Assembly: GCA_020746835.1 (NCBI GenBank)
Contig: JAGPNK010000010.1
Span: 806,001 to 870,000 of the forward strand
DNA length: 64,000 bases
DNA from: Stachybotrys elegans
Taxonomy: Eukaryota > Ascomycota > Sordariomycetes > Hypocreales > Stachybotryaceae
Direction of reading: 5' to 3'
Part shown: piece after piece, positions 22,847 through 36,153 of the stretch
How the letters are laid out: every line of letters begins with the position of its first letter
How positions within the stretch are numbered: the stretch's first letter is position 1
Position numbers and translations under genes: made by a program
Notes under the pieces: model-generated
The model's database searches: none
What the model was told of the DNA's origin: nothing
The model's input: only the letters and a program-made list of their open reading frames with translations

Positions 22847-23263
22847 TTATAGACTCAAGCGGTCAAGGCTGAGACGGTCATTACTCCTGACTCGCCTTAT
22901 CACACCGAGCTTGAAGAACTGCTCTTCGCCGGTAGCTGTCTTGCCGCCAATATACCATTTATCGGCACCTATGACATCGCGGAAGCCTTCGCTGCTGCTG
23001 TCGCTCCCGCGGCGACGGGTGGAGTGGATAGCGATGGCGGCGGATGGCGAGGTGGTGTTTTGGTTGTGGTGAGAAGAGGAGGAGGTAGTGCTTGCGATGG
23101 TTCGAGGGGCGGACGCGGTAGAGGACTGGGAGTAGGAGTTGGCGGTGGCAGACGTAGAGGCCTGTTTATTGGGGGGTTGTTGGGTGCTGCTCGGCATGGA
23201 GGGGCCTTGAGGGCGGAAGGCAGCGATAAAGGAAGAGAGGAAGTAGGGCCGTTGAGAAGGCAT
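22847..23263 (-). CDS. Small conserved-looking protein of unknown function
   Basis: An intact 138-aa ORF. The first 18 residues (MPSQRPYFLSSFIAAFRP) are moderately hydrophobic; residues 20-90 are a Ser/Thr/Gln/Asn-rich, probably disordered stretch. The last 50 residues are orderly and look conserved: SEGFRDVIGADKWYIGGKTATGEEQFFKLGVIRR, then RVRSNDRLSLDRLSL, with RLSL repeated at the extreme C-terminus. The composition change and the ordered tail argue for a real gene over a chance ORF, and I have an impression of similar tails in other sordariomycete hypothetical proteins, which I cannot check. RRGSDSS and RLSL could be kinase sites. It converges on ALG10. Function is unknown. Confidence 0.6.
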   Translation of the reverse strand: MPSQRPYFLSSFIAAFRPQGPSMPSSTQQPPNKQASTSATANSYSQSSTASAPRTIASTTSSSSHHNQNTTSPSAAIAIHSTRRRGSDSSSEGFRDVIGADKWYIGGKTATGEEQFFKLGVIRRVRSNDRLSLDRLSL

Positions 23264-25176
23264 GATGGCGGCGGTGAATGGATATGACGATGAGATGCCG
23301 AGGTTGGGAAGGTTGCAGCAGTAGAAGACGAGGCCAGTCAGCTATGGCCGGCGACGAGATGGCGGTGACGGGGGCAGGCTGTTATAGTATCGGGAGGTTC
23401 GGCACCCGTCCGGTAAAGTGCCCCTGCGTGGTCCTGGGTGTAGCCGAGCTGCAGGACAGGAGAAGGCAGAAATGCGGCTCAGCGGAGATGGCTTGGCGAG
23501 GAGAACGGGCGAATGGATCGTGCGGGCGGGCGTGCGTGCGTGCGTGGTGGAAAAGTCTGGGGAATGCGGAGGGCGAGACGAGGCGGAGGCGGTGGGTGGG
23601 AATCGGATGGTTGGGAGCGTGGGCAGGAGAATGGCGGCCCTTTTGGAGAAATGGGCGTTTTCGTGGGATGGACGACGGGAGGTGGTACGATGTTGGGTGG
23701 GAGTGGGATGGGGGACGGATAGATCAAGATATGATGATGATGACCTGCAGTCACGGCTGCTGCGACGAGGTACGTGACTTGGATTACCCGGCGAATCCCG
23801 GGCTGGGCGCCTAGACAAGCAAGTGACTAATGGCGGGGTCACGATAGGCTGCCTGCCGGGCCTGCCAGCGCTGTGGAGGAGGGTAGGTTTTTTTTTGCGG
23901 AGGGATGGACTGGGGCGGTAGGGTTTTAGCGTCGAGCCACCACCGCCACGAGACGGAGGAAGCAATTATTAGCTGGGCTGTCAGAAGCCACGGCCGAGGT
24001 GCTTCCCCATCCCCCGCATGCTGAGTGACCTGGTAACTCGGAACCCGAAATCTGGAGGCTTTCCTGACATGTGGATGGATATTTTCCATCTACCTGATCC
24101 TTACCACTGCATGGGGAGGTATGTAGGCACGGGTCTTGGCTACTCAGCTTACTCCCTCTGTGTCTCGTCGTGAGAGAATTGACCTTGTCGCCTCCCACGT
24201 TCGGCAAAGCCACCCATGTTTAGCGTCCGTCAGCCAACGTTTACAAGAACGCATAGGACCAATCAACTGGAGAAAGTAGAAGAAAAAAAGGAAGAAGAAG
24301 CAGAACAAAAAAGAGAGAAGAAAAAAAAAAAGTTTCCAACTCATAGCAAGCTCAAGACAGGTTGTATTGCCCCCCGGAAGACTGCCGACAATCCAAAGTC
24401 CTCTTGGTCGGTCACAGAAGACCATAGAGATTGTCACAAACTGTATTCAATAAAGGTCATATCCCCTTGGCCAGTGTCAAATATTTCTGGCATCATACGT
24501 AAAGTAACATATTACTTTCGCCCTCAGCTCCTTCGGAAACGTGATCTCCCTGGGTACAGCAGTCGCAAACAACCGCCGAAAGGTTCCTACACGAAGGTAG
24601 GATCGCAGCCTCCCATAGAACGAAGGCAAAGACATTCGTTTGTCTCTAAACGAACGCGATTGAGCCGATATTCTGGATGTACCCTTGCTGCATAGGGTCC
24701 ATCATGTGCTGGTGGTGTACCCGGCGGCGGGTATAAGGCTGTCTGATGCATATCCTGTTTAACGAAGTGTTTCTGCTACATGCTTCCACAATTTTCGCGA
24801 ATACGAACGTACCATTGCTTGGATGTGGATGTGCCCACTGGAAACCGATTGGATGGGTACCGGAGCCTGTTGATATCTGATCTTGGCAGCCGAACGAGAA
24901 CGAGCGTACCAGGATGAAGATAACATGCCAAAGCAAATGTGCCACCCTGACAAACAGCGTTGGAAACAGAGGCAGTGCACTCGGAGCGACAACGCACCTA
25001 GGATAGAGAGCTTCGTTTCCAGATCTCTGCACAGTACGGAGGATTGGGAGAGATACCGGCAGGCTTCTATTATAAATATCTTCATACAACCGCGATGATC
25101 TTGCTTCTCAGCTCAGACAAAGCCTCCGCTGAGTATCGTCCGGTGCTATCCCTCCTCACGCATATCATTCTTCAAC
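23264..25176. other. Gene-poor region upstream of the amine oxidase
   Basis: About 1.9 kb without a supported gene. GC-rich sequence at 23300-23800 gives Pro/Arg/Ser ORFs on both strands that look like chance. A purine-rich tract (GAAGAAAAAAAGGAAG and similar) lies at about 24270-24335. The right end is the amine oxidase promoter. Confidence 0.5.
25071..25078 (+). promoter_or_regulatory. TATA box of the copper amine oxidase gene
   Basis: TATAAATA sits 99 bp upstream of the initiating ATG at 25177, a plausible distance for a fungal TATA promoter with a short leader. Assignment is by sequence and position only. Confidence 0.5.
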
Positions 25177-27225
25177 ATGATGGTTCTTCTCGCCTCTATC
25201 ACGGCGCTCGCCATCAATGGTGTGACTGCCACTCCCTTTGCCCCCAACATAGGCTCCCGGGATGCGATCGAGTCATACATTCCTACCACTGCTCCTCGCG
25301 AGAACATCTTTGCGGGTATGTCTGCCCAAGAAACAAAGGATATCACAGGTTTTCTGGAGCGCCATATGAACTCGACCGAGTAAGAATATAATCCTTGCAA
25401 CAGTAACGACCTATTACTAAACCACTAAAAGGCTTCATGAGGTCGATTACTTCACTAACCCGTGGCTCCTTGCTCCCAACAAGTCGGAGGCAACCGCGTA
25501 TTTGGACGGCAACGGCCCGAAGCCCTTGCGCTATGCCAGACTCATGGCTTGGGCAGAGTGCTTTGGTCGAGAATACATGGTCGGGTACGTCAACGAGGTG
25601 CACAGCCGAACGAGAGGGCTCAACCTGACTGACCGTTTGGACACCAGACCTCTTCCCGTCACAGACTCGACAAAGTTTATGCCACTGACATATGTGAACC
25701 ACGGCAAGTATGAGCTGACTGGCCGCTGTGACGATGCCAACGCCACGCGAAATGCCAATACCTCGAAGAGAGATGACATCCATCGCCGATGGCCAACCAT
25801 CCCCTATGATGAAGAAATGACATGGAATCAAGAGCAACTCCCTCATGACCACAAAGCTCCTCCTGTTGCCATTCTTCCCGAAGGCCCTCGTTACGAGTTT
25901 GACCCTGAACAAAACTACGTTTCATGGAGTACGTTTAGGTTCTCAAGACTGCTGATGGATCCTTGGCTAACGAAATACCAGTGGACTTCACCTTCTTTCT
26001 TGGCCATGGTCCAGCCGGCATTTCCCTTCACGATATTCGTTTCAAGGGACAGAGAGTTATATACGAGCTCGCCATGCAAGAGGCGCTTGCCCACTATGCT
26101 AGACCCGATTCGCGGGAAACATATTTCTCATATCTTGATGTCCTCTCTGGCTTTACAGAGTACAACCTCATTCCAGGCTATGACTGCCCATCTTACGCAA
26201 CGTATACCAAGGCCTTCTGCCTATTCGAATTCCCCAAGGACTACCCCATGAGTCGTCATTTCAGCTATGATTCTTATCATGCAACCAAGAACATTGCATT
26301 CATTCTTCGCAGCGTTAGTACCGTCGCAAACTACGACTATCAAACTACCTATGAGTTCTACTACGATGGCTCGATTCAGGTTCTCGTCCGGGCGTCCGGC
26401 TACATTCAAGGTTCAGACATTGTCACTGACGACGCATGGGACTACGGGTTCCATATCCGAGACAACCTTTCTGGCGGTATGCATGACCATGTACTCAACT
26501 TCAAGGTTGATCTGGACATTCTTGGAACCAACAATACTCTTTTCAAAACCGAGTTTGTACCCCATTCTCACACATATCCTTGGTCAGAAGGGCCAGTTAC
26601 CCATACCATGAAGGTGAACAGGAGTTTTATCACCAACGAGGACCAAGGCAAGATCAATTGGGCACCCAATGCTGCCGCAGCATACTCGGTCGTCAACAAG
26701 GACAAGCCCAATGCACATGGCGAGTTTCCCGGTTTCCGCATTTACCCATCCACTGGGTCTGCAACTCACCTCACTGTCCAAAACTCGTCGGTTTTTGGAA
26801 ATCTGATTGATTGGGCATCCCACCACATGTATGTCCTCCGGCGCAAGGATACAGAGCCAGTATCTACAAGTCCGGGTACTTCGATAGCCCCTCGAGAGGC
26901 CCTGGTCGAGTTTGAGAGGTTCTTTGACAGCGAGTCCATCGAGCAAGAAGATATAGTGCTCTACTTCAACCTCGGGATGCATCACATGCCCGATACCTAT
27001 GACCTTCCAGTCACTCTCTTCCAGGGAGCACAGTCGGGCATCACACTGAGACCGCAGAACTATCAACGAAGCCACAACTCCATCTCTACGAGGCAGCAGA
27101 TCCATATCACGAACGAGGACAACGAACCAGTTACTGAGACGTATGGCATGGAACCGCTCTCTGGTTCATACAACTTGGACAAGGCCAACCCGCCATTCTA
27201 TCCCTTACCTGAGCCGTCTTTTTAG
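25177..27225 (+). CDS. Secreted copper-containing primary amine oxidase
   Basis: Three exons, 25177-25379, 25432-25928 and 25982-27225, encode 647 aa. A signal peptide (about 1-19, MMVLLASITALAINGVTATP) indicates secretion, supported by several N-x-S/T sites. The catalytic domain holds the topaquinone motif T-V-A-N-Y-D-Y (residues 347-353), so Tyr351 is the expected cofactor precursor; Asp286 in YLDVLSGF is the probable base; His401 and His403 in MHDHVLNFKVDLD and His568 in MHHMP fit the three copper ligands. Such enzymes oxidise primary amines to aldehydes with release of ammonia and peroxide. Length is close to other fungal members. The next gene downstream on the same strand is homocitrate synthase, 638 bp away. 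The substrate cannot be told from sequence. Confidence 0.93.
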
Positions 27226-27863
27226 GGAAACACAGAACGATGTACTACCTGGTAACGCGGCAAAAGGTCAAAAGGAAGCGTGGATTGAATAAGCGCATCT
27301 AGATATCATGTAACCGCCTAGTAAACCCCAAACAGATTTCCTGCACAAGGGGCCGGGAAGGGCACGCTCAGAGGCATCATCCGGTTTGAGGTGCCCCGAT
27401 GTCGGATACATAGGCAATACTTCCAGTGGGTCAGCAAAAGTAATCGGACAGGACTTTTAAGGTGAACAAGACCCCAAAAGTCAGCTTACTTTGCTCGACC
27501 CGCTGTATTTATGGGTATTTAGTGTAAAGGCAATCCTTGTAGCTGCTCCCGATTTGGACATGACTCAAGCCAGTCAGAGGCCTTGTATTTTTCCCCGCCA
27601 TCGGAGTAATGACAGAGGTACGGATACGTAATGACCCAATGGCGGGGCATGTGAGTGCAAGCTTGTAAAATCATTTCTTCAGCCCCTCATCCTCTGCCAA
27701 CGCCAAAACTCGATAAAACTTGCCTTCGACACTCTACGATTGCCCTCGACCCTCCCAATCCGCGCCTTTTATATTTTCTCGACCGTTTCACCGTCGTCGG
27801 CAATACACCAACCCAACCCTCCGTGTTCCTCCACCTCAGGATATACAGATAAATCCTCCCAAA
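27226..27863. other. Intergenic region between amine oxidase and homocitrate synthase
   Basis: These 638 bp are the 3' flank of the amine oxidase and the promoter of homocitrate synthase. It includes a TGACTCA site at 27561 and a CT-rich stretch before the start codon. No ORF is convincing. Confidence 0.5.
27561..27567. promoter_or_regulatory. Candidate CPC1/Gcn4 (cross-pathway control) binding site
   Basis: A perfect TGACTCA palindromic core lies about 300 bp upstream of the homocitrate synthase ATG. In fungi bZIP regulators of the Gcn4/CPC1 family bind this sequence to induce amino acid biosynthetic genes under starvation. A 7-mer occurs by chance, so this is suggestive only. Confidence 0.35.
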
Positions 27864-30766
<2,903 letters not shown>

Positions 30767-31696
30767 AAAGTATCTGTTTGCAAGGGGCATCAAAGGCCGT
30801 GGATAGTAAAAATGAATATTCTGGTAAAAGTGAGTTAAAAGTAGTGGTATAGGAGAATGGAATTTCTTTGAAATATATGGATTTCAAAACCTTACAATTG
30901 ATCGATTGATATGAAATAGCACTAACACGCAAGGGTACTTGGTGATGATAGTACAGCAGATAATTCCGATCCTCAGTCGTGACAGAGAAGCATAACGTAT
31001 ATAGCAGTTTACTCCCTCCCACATCAGATTCTCACCTAACCACAGACCTTCGGAGCACATGTCAGCTTCTTACACAAGCGCAACCTCCCTCGCAGCACAT
31101 GCTTCCACACATAGCTAAGGCTTCCAACTCATCGCATATGCGCGCAGACTAACCCATCACACACTGGCATTAACATTCGGTCATACGCAACGTCAAATGG
31201 CAAATGGGCACACAATTGGGTGAGAAGATAGCCAAGTGACCAATTCAGGCAACAGGAAAACAACCGCAAAGCAACCAAGCAAATTCCGTCAGGGGTCCCG
31301 ACGCGGCAACGGTACTGCTCCTTAGACCCCCACCCCCTTTTCCGTCAGGCTCCCGTACAACAGCTATCCCTTCGTACTTTGGATATCCTCTACTCATATA
31401 AATTCTTCTCGAAGCAAGCATCGGTCTTCAGCCTCTCACCGAGTTGCATCCGCTTTCCCTTGCCCTTTCTCCAGGCTTGCGGCACAATTTCTCCTCGGAG
31501 ACATCGCCATCACTACAGCCAAGCCTCAAGCTTTTCTCAACCTAGTGTTTTTTTCTTTCCAAGCATCATATATTGATTTGAGATCACCTTTATTTCCAGA
31601 GGGGGCCTCCTTGAAATTGCTGGTCTGCATCCCATTGGGGCACACGAACAGGAAATCCCACATTATTATCCATCCGAGAATTGTCTGGCTGCTTCT

Positions 31697-31951
31697 TCAC
31701 CCGCCGAGACTTTTTGCAGAGATATCCCCCGCTATATATCGGGTAATCAAGCCTTCCAATTCTTGAAGGTCTTTCCTTTTCCTCTCCATAGATTCCTGGT
31801 TGATTCTATGCAATTCTATGCGTTCAGGAACAGCGTTTTGCTTATTGCTAAGCTGTCCTTTCTGATTGCACAGATCCACAAGGTCCTGCTTTTCGGACCT
31901 TTTTCTCTTTTTCCTTCCTAATCCACTTGTTCTTGAAGATAGACAGTACAT
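31697..31951 (-). pseudogene. Relic ORF with coiled-coil character, part of a decayed element
   Basis: An 84-codon minus-strand frame rich in Lys, Glu, Gln and Leu (EKQDLVDLC, ELHRINQESMERKRKDLQEL, LITRYIAGDISAKSLGG). Upstream on the same strand the frame continues into the tandem repeat but is interrupted by many TAA/TAG codons. It resembles the decayed end of a longer helical protein. I do not recognise the family, so calling it a transposon remnant is inference. Confidence 0.35.
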
Positions 31952-32009
31952 CTACTTTAGCCTATTAGAGGCTATCCTTCCCTGCTTATTAGACCAGCGT
32001 TTCTTCCTT

Positions 32010-32452
32010 TAGGTAGTCTCTTTGATACCCTGGAGTGCCTTATTGACACTCTCCTTTTTTATCCTCATTTCTTTATTTTTAGGCTCTGATTGAGCCTCCA
32101 TCCACTTATTATTCAAGTTGATCACCTACTATATACAGCTTGTTGCTGCAGATAGCTTCTTCTAGCAGAAGTTAGCAACGTTTGGCTCACAGGACAATTA
32201 AGGCCTGGGCTGAGGGCTTCTTACCTTGTGGCCAGACTTTGCCATATTGTTAGACCTTTTGGTAGACTTGTTATTATATGTAGGTAGAAGTGGCAGGTAT
32301 GGTGTTTTGCTGGGTTGGTTAGTTAATTTGGCGTGATAGTCCTATGGGCTCATCCTTACCTTCAAGGTCCAGATGGGAGAGAGCAGCGATAGAGGTTGAT
32401 GATGAGATCGTTCTGTCCTGGAGGGAAGCAGAGAGCGTATCTTATAGACATC
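32010..32452. repeat. Copy A of a diverged tandem repeat (period about 466 bp)
   Basis: Aligns by eye with copy B. Shared blocks include GGTTGATGATGAGATCG followed by TTCTGTCCTGGAGGGA (32394-32427 against 32851-32884), GAGCGTATCTTATAGACA, AGTGGCAGGT (32289 against 32756) and AGTTAGCAA (32170 against 32637), all at 457-467 bp spacing. On the minus strand it reads K-W-M-E-A-Q-S-E-P-K-N-K, similar to copy B, with stop codons between. Confidence 0.7.
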
Positions 32453-32473
32453 AGGGCGAGTTTTCCTCCATTG

Positions 32474-32903
32474 CGGCAGGTTTCTATCATTTTATCAAGT
32501 TGTTGAACTTGATTGTGCTTTTCTTCCTGGATCATTTTATTCTTTGGCTCTGGGCAAGCCTTGATCCATTCCTTGGCCTGCTGTTTTTGGTCTTGCAGGC
32601 TATCTATCGTCTTAGACAGCTTGGGCTAGCAGACAGAGTTAGCAATGTGTCGGTTGGTCTGGACTGGGGTCTTCATACCTTGGTGGCCGAGCGAGCCATT
32701 TTGCAGATGTGTGGTGTGTGTGGTGTGTGTGTAGATACGGCTGGTTTGGTCTTGAAGTGGCAGGTCTTGCTGGCTTCGTTAGTCCATTTGGTCTGATGGT
32801 CCTATGGGCTGATTTTTACCTTTAAGGTCGAGATGTGAGAAAGAGGTTGTGGTTGATGATGAGATCGTTCTGTCCTGGAGGGAGAGCGTATCTTATAGAC
32901 AGC
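32474..32903. repeat. Copy B of the diverged tandem repeat
   Basis: Immediately follows copy A. The minus strand reads E-W-I-K-A-C-P-E-P-K-N-K-M, matching copy A at W, A, E-P-K-N-K, so the duplicated unit was once coding on that strand. A GTGTG microsatellite (32708-32735) is an insertion relative to copy A. Differences include many transitions, as would follow repeat-induced point mutation, although that was not measured. Confidence 0.7.
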
Positions 32904-34107
32904 GAAGCCCCAAAAGATTGGCAGGAAGCTCGACGACTCTCGACAAAATTTCTCCGTGGAAGGGCATAGAAGTCATCCTGTTGGTACAGACTGTCAACAA
33001 CACTGTCATTGGGAGACCTGTTGGAACGACTTACCTTGTGGATGACTTTATGGGCCGGAGCGTCTTGAGTTGCGTTGTGGCTGCTTGTGTAGCAGCGTTT
33101 TTGTTGGTATCCATTTTGATGGCTGTGAGAAGGATGACTTCGATGTCGGGTTTTTTCCTCGAACCAGGGGGAAGAGGGTGTTTATATATCTTTTTTCGGG
33201 GTCGGATCAAGGTTTACTTTGAGGCAATTTGGAGCCAAGGCAATCTTATATGGTCTGAAGTTTCCGCCCCAGCCGCCACTGCCCTCGGAGACGAGTGCTG
33301 CCTTCCCCCGTTCCCAACGCGGATACATGTCGCTACCATCAAAGTTATCGAATGTGGCGTTGGTTCGTGACCGCAAGGCTTTGTCCCCGATTGCTATCCC
33401 TTTTCGCCTAAAGGGATAAGTCTCCCATGGAAAGGACTGGAGTGATAACCTTCCGCAAGGCTTAGGAATTCCCTTCAAACTTTGTTGCGAATCTGTCACC
33501 GATAAACAAACGCAAACCTACTTTGTCGAACAGGCATTGTGGAAGTTATCTTGGGCCAGTCGTCTTCTCCAATCCCAATCACGAGGACATCCAAGAGTGG
33601 TTCGACGTTGCCAATATGTCACATGACGCACGAGGCCGACTTCATGGTGATCTGAGGAAGTCACCGAATAACAAAAGGTGGGAGGAGCAACGTAATACGA
33701 TTTTACCACGGCTACGGCTCAGGTTTGCCCTTTGAATTTTGTAGAAGACCTTGAGGCATCTAGGTAGGCCAAGAAAGGGAGGCTGTCAGCATGTCGTGTA
33801 GATATGCTACGAGCCCGGTCTCACCAACGGTTTTGTCGAATTCTGCGAACATGGCACTTCTTCCGTGGTATGTCTGCATTTTTTGTAGCCTCAAAATCGG
33901 ACGTGTCCACATAGTCAGGACCACGCGTAAAATACGCCTCAAGATTTGGTTTGCTGTGTATTGCTCACCTTGCAGCTGATTCGGGATGGGAGCTGTCTTT
34001 TTGCGTGGGGTATTTTCTTGCCCAGATCCTTCTTCCACTTTCAGCCCTTTCAGGGCCATTTGCTTCCTCCCCCTCCCCTTCCAGGCATCCCACGTAGACA
34101 AGCCACC

Positions 34108-36153
34108 ATGTCTTTATGCGTTTACTGTTTGAACTTAGACCTACCCGCCGCTTTTCAGAAAGAAGTCGGCTCAAATCAGCAGCGCTCTCTGACTTCCATT
34201 ATCGAGGGCGCCCCCTCATGTCAATTCTGTGCCGCGCTTCTGGCAATCATTGAATCCGAGAAGCAACTCCCTCAGGGTGACGGTTCTTCCGGTGTCACGG
34301 TGAAGCTCATCTTGGAAGGATACGCCGAGGCCCTTTCCCAACCGTCAGGAGAGCCCATCCCTCCCGAGGGAATTGCTCGTTACGGAGCCGTCGTCGTGCC
34401 CATTACGAGGCTGGGTCTGCATCTCACACGGAGCGGCGAGAGAGATGTTTTCCTGGACACATCTATCCAGATCAAGGCATCAAGCCCAACGGATGCTTCG
34501 AGGTCAAACTTGGGCCGTGGCCGCGCCGTGGGAGAGAAAGTGGACTATGTACGGCTCGCTACGTGGATGCGACGGTGCACCGAACGCCATGGCCCCACGT
34601 GTATCCCCAGGAAATACGGATCGGATGCTGCGAAACTGGTCCTGAGGGCCTTTGATGTTCAAAGCGGTTGCATCGTGGAGCTCCCCAGGGACGCGAGCTA
34701 TGCAGCGCTGAGCTATGTCTGGGGAGGCGTGCAGCAACTCCGTCTCCTCAAGCACAACTATCCCCTACTGACATGCCCTGGAGCACTCGACTCGCGGGTG
34801 AAGGAGATACCGCAGACTATCAGAGATGCGATGCATCTCTCGAAATGCCTGCAGATGCAGTATCTCTGGGTGGACTCGTTGTGTATCATACAAGACGACG
34901 AGGATGACCTGTGCCAACAAATTCCCAACATGCATGTCGTCTACGGCAGCGCATCCATCACGGTCGTGGCAGCTTCTGGTAGAGACGCAGATGCAGGCCT
35001 TCCTGGCGTCTCCCAGGCGGCAAGAAAGGCCTGCCCTCTGGACAGCGTGATCCAAGGCGTCCCAGTCATAGCTGGATACCCCTTCTTCCATTCCAGCATG
35101 CACAGCTCGATATGGGAAACGCGAGGCTGGACGTTTCAGGAAAAGGTACTCTCCAAGCGCCTCCTAATATTTACAGAGCATCAAGCATTCTTCCACTGCA
35201 GCTCGGCGAGCTGGAGCGAGGACGCCGTGTGGGAGAACGACGACCCCTTTGTGCAATTGAGCATTGCGGTGCAGCTCCAGACACCGTACCATCAAAACGC
35301 AAGTATCCCCTCGCTGAACTTCAAAGGAATGGATAAATACTTCCATCTCGTATCGGGTTATCACCCTCGCAGCTTGAGCAACGAGAGCGACGCCGTCGAC
35401 GCCTTTTCTGGCGTCTTCTCGGATCTACGGCAGGAAATGGCGACGGAGTTCTTCTGGGGCACCCCTTGCGCCTTCTTCAACCAGGCACTGCAGTGGAAGA
35501 CTTCGATACACGATCCGGGATTGCGCAGGGGGGAGTTTCCCAGCTGGTCTTGGCTGGGGTGGAAAGCCACGGCGCTTCCCGGTGACTTTACGTGGCCGAC
35601 GCGACTTGGAAACCACGTGGCGACCGAGTCACTGGTTAGATGGCATCGCGTGGGCAGCAGTGGGAGTATAGAGCATTTGAACACCGACGGGGAGTCACGT
35701 CACGGCGAGCCTCTCACGGCATCCGACCTGGGACTGTCGCTGGGGAGCTTGACAGCTACAGACCAGCTGCTGTGCTTCCGTGCCGAAACGATCTGGCTAG
35801 CCATCGGACAGGCGTCGACAAAAACGACGATATTCAGCCGCTTCGGCACGCAAAACTACGGATTCGGCCCGCGAGACGGCGCGGACGGGCCAGTCCGGGC
35901 CATAGGCGAGCTGCCGCTGCATCGCCAGTGGGCCGAGTCGCTCGGGGATGCGCCCGAGCTGGAGTTTGTGATTCTAGGGCGGTCATGGTTCCGGTCCCTG
36001 TACGAGTCCAATGTCGTCGACGAGTGCCTGGACTTGGTGGCCGTCGAGACGAGGGAGGGCGTTTCGTACCGCGTCCAGGTGCCGAGCACGAAGGTTGATG
36101 CCAGCTGGTATCCGGTTCTGTACAAGAGGCGGCGGGTTGTCTTGCTTGGGTAG
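34108..36153 (+). CDS. HET-domain (heterokaryon incompatibility) protein
   Basis: A single exon of 681 aa. I choose the ATG at 34108 because it sits in GCCACCATG and begins MSLCVYCLNLDL; the ORF is open 54 codons further up but without family features. Two CxxC pairs at residues 4-7 and 38-41 (CVYC, CQFC) match the N-terminal pattern of this class. The HET domain runs about 198-350: YAALSYVWGG, IPQTIRDAMHLSKCLQMQ, YLWVDSLCIIQDDEDD, VYGSASITVVAASGRDADAGLPG, then RGWTFQEKVLSKRLLIF. The C-terminal half contains SWSWLGWKA, common in these proteins. HET proteins can trigger incompatibility-type cell death after fusion, and most family members lack a known partner. No NACHT, WD40 or ankyrin part is present. 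It borders a decayed repeat region. Confidence 0.92.
   Translation: MSLCVYCLNLDLPAAFQKEVGSNQQRSLTSIIEGAPSCQFCAALLAIIESEKQLPQGDGSSGVTVKLILEGYAEALSQPSGEPIPPEGIARYGAVVVPITRLGLHLTRSGERDVFLDTSIQIKASSPTDASRSNLGRGRAVGEKVDYVRLATWMRRCTERHGPTCIPRKYGSDAAKLVLRAFDVQSGCIVELPRDASYAALSYVWGGVQQLRLLKHNYPLLTCPGALDSRVKEIPQTIRDAMHLSKCLQMQYLWVDSLCIIQDDEDDLCQQIPNMHVVYGSASITVVAASGRDADAGLPGVSQAARKACPLDSVIQGVPVIAGYPFFHSSMHSSIWETRGWTFQEKVLSKRLLIFTEHQAFFHCSSASWSEDAVWENDDPFVQLSIAVQLQTPYHQNASIPSLNFKGMDKYFHLVSGYHPRSLSNESDAVDAFSGVFSDLRQEMATEFFWGTPCAFFNQALQWKTSIHDPGLRRGEFPSWSWLGWKATALPGDFTWPTRLGNHVATESLVRWHRVGSSGSIEHLNTDGESRHGEPLTASDLGLSLGSLTATDQLLCFRAETIWLAIGQASTKTTIFSRFGTQNYGFGPRDGADGPVRAIGELPLHRQWAESLGDAPELEFVILGRSWFRSLYESNVVDECLDLVAVETREGVSYRVQVPSTKVDASWYPVLYKRRRVVLLG

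Larger units (their letters stand above)
30767..34107. other. Gene-free region with decayed repeats between homocitrate synthase and the HET gene
   Basis: About 3.3 kb without an intact gene. Base composition is richer in A+T than the flanks between about 31.5 and 33.2 kb. It holds the two-copy 466-bp repeat described separately and a minus-strand coiled-coil-like ORF at 31697-31951 that may be its continuation. Small ORFs at 33182-33735 are not recognisable. I read the area as the relic of an unidentified mobile or duplicated element. Confidence 0.5.

Noticed and set aside
23342..23965. 207-aa minus-strand ORF, Pro/Ser/Arg-rich
   Set aside because: It is low complexity in a GC-rich stretch with equally long overlapping ORFs on the other strand, and has no recognisable motif.
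33946..34107. Upstream extension of the HET ORF by 54 codons
   Set aside because: The added residues have no family character, and the ATG at 34108 has an ideal GCCACCATG context followed by the conserved CxxC start.
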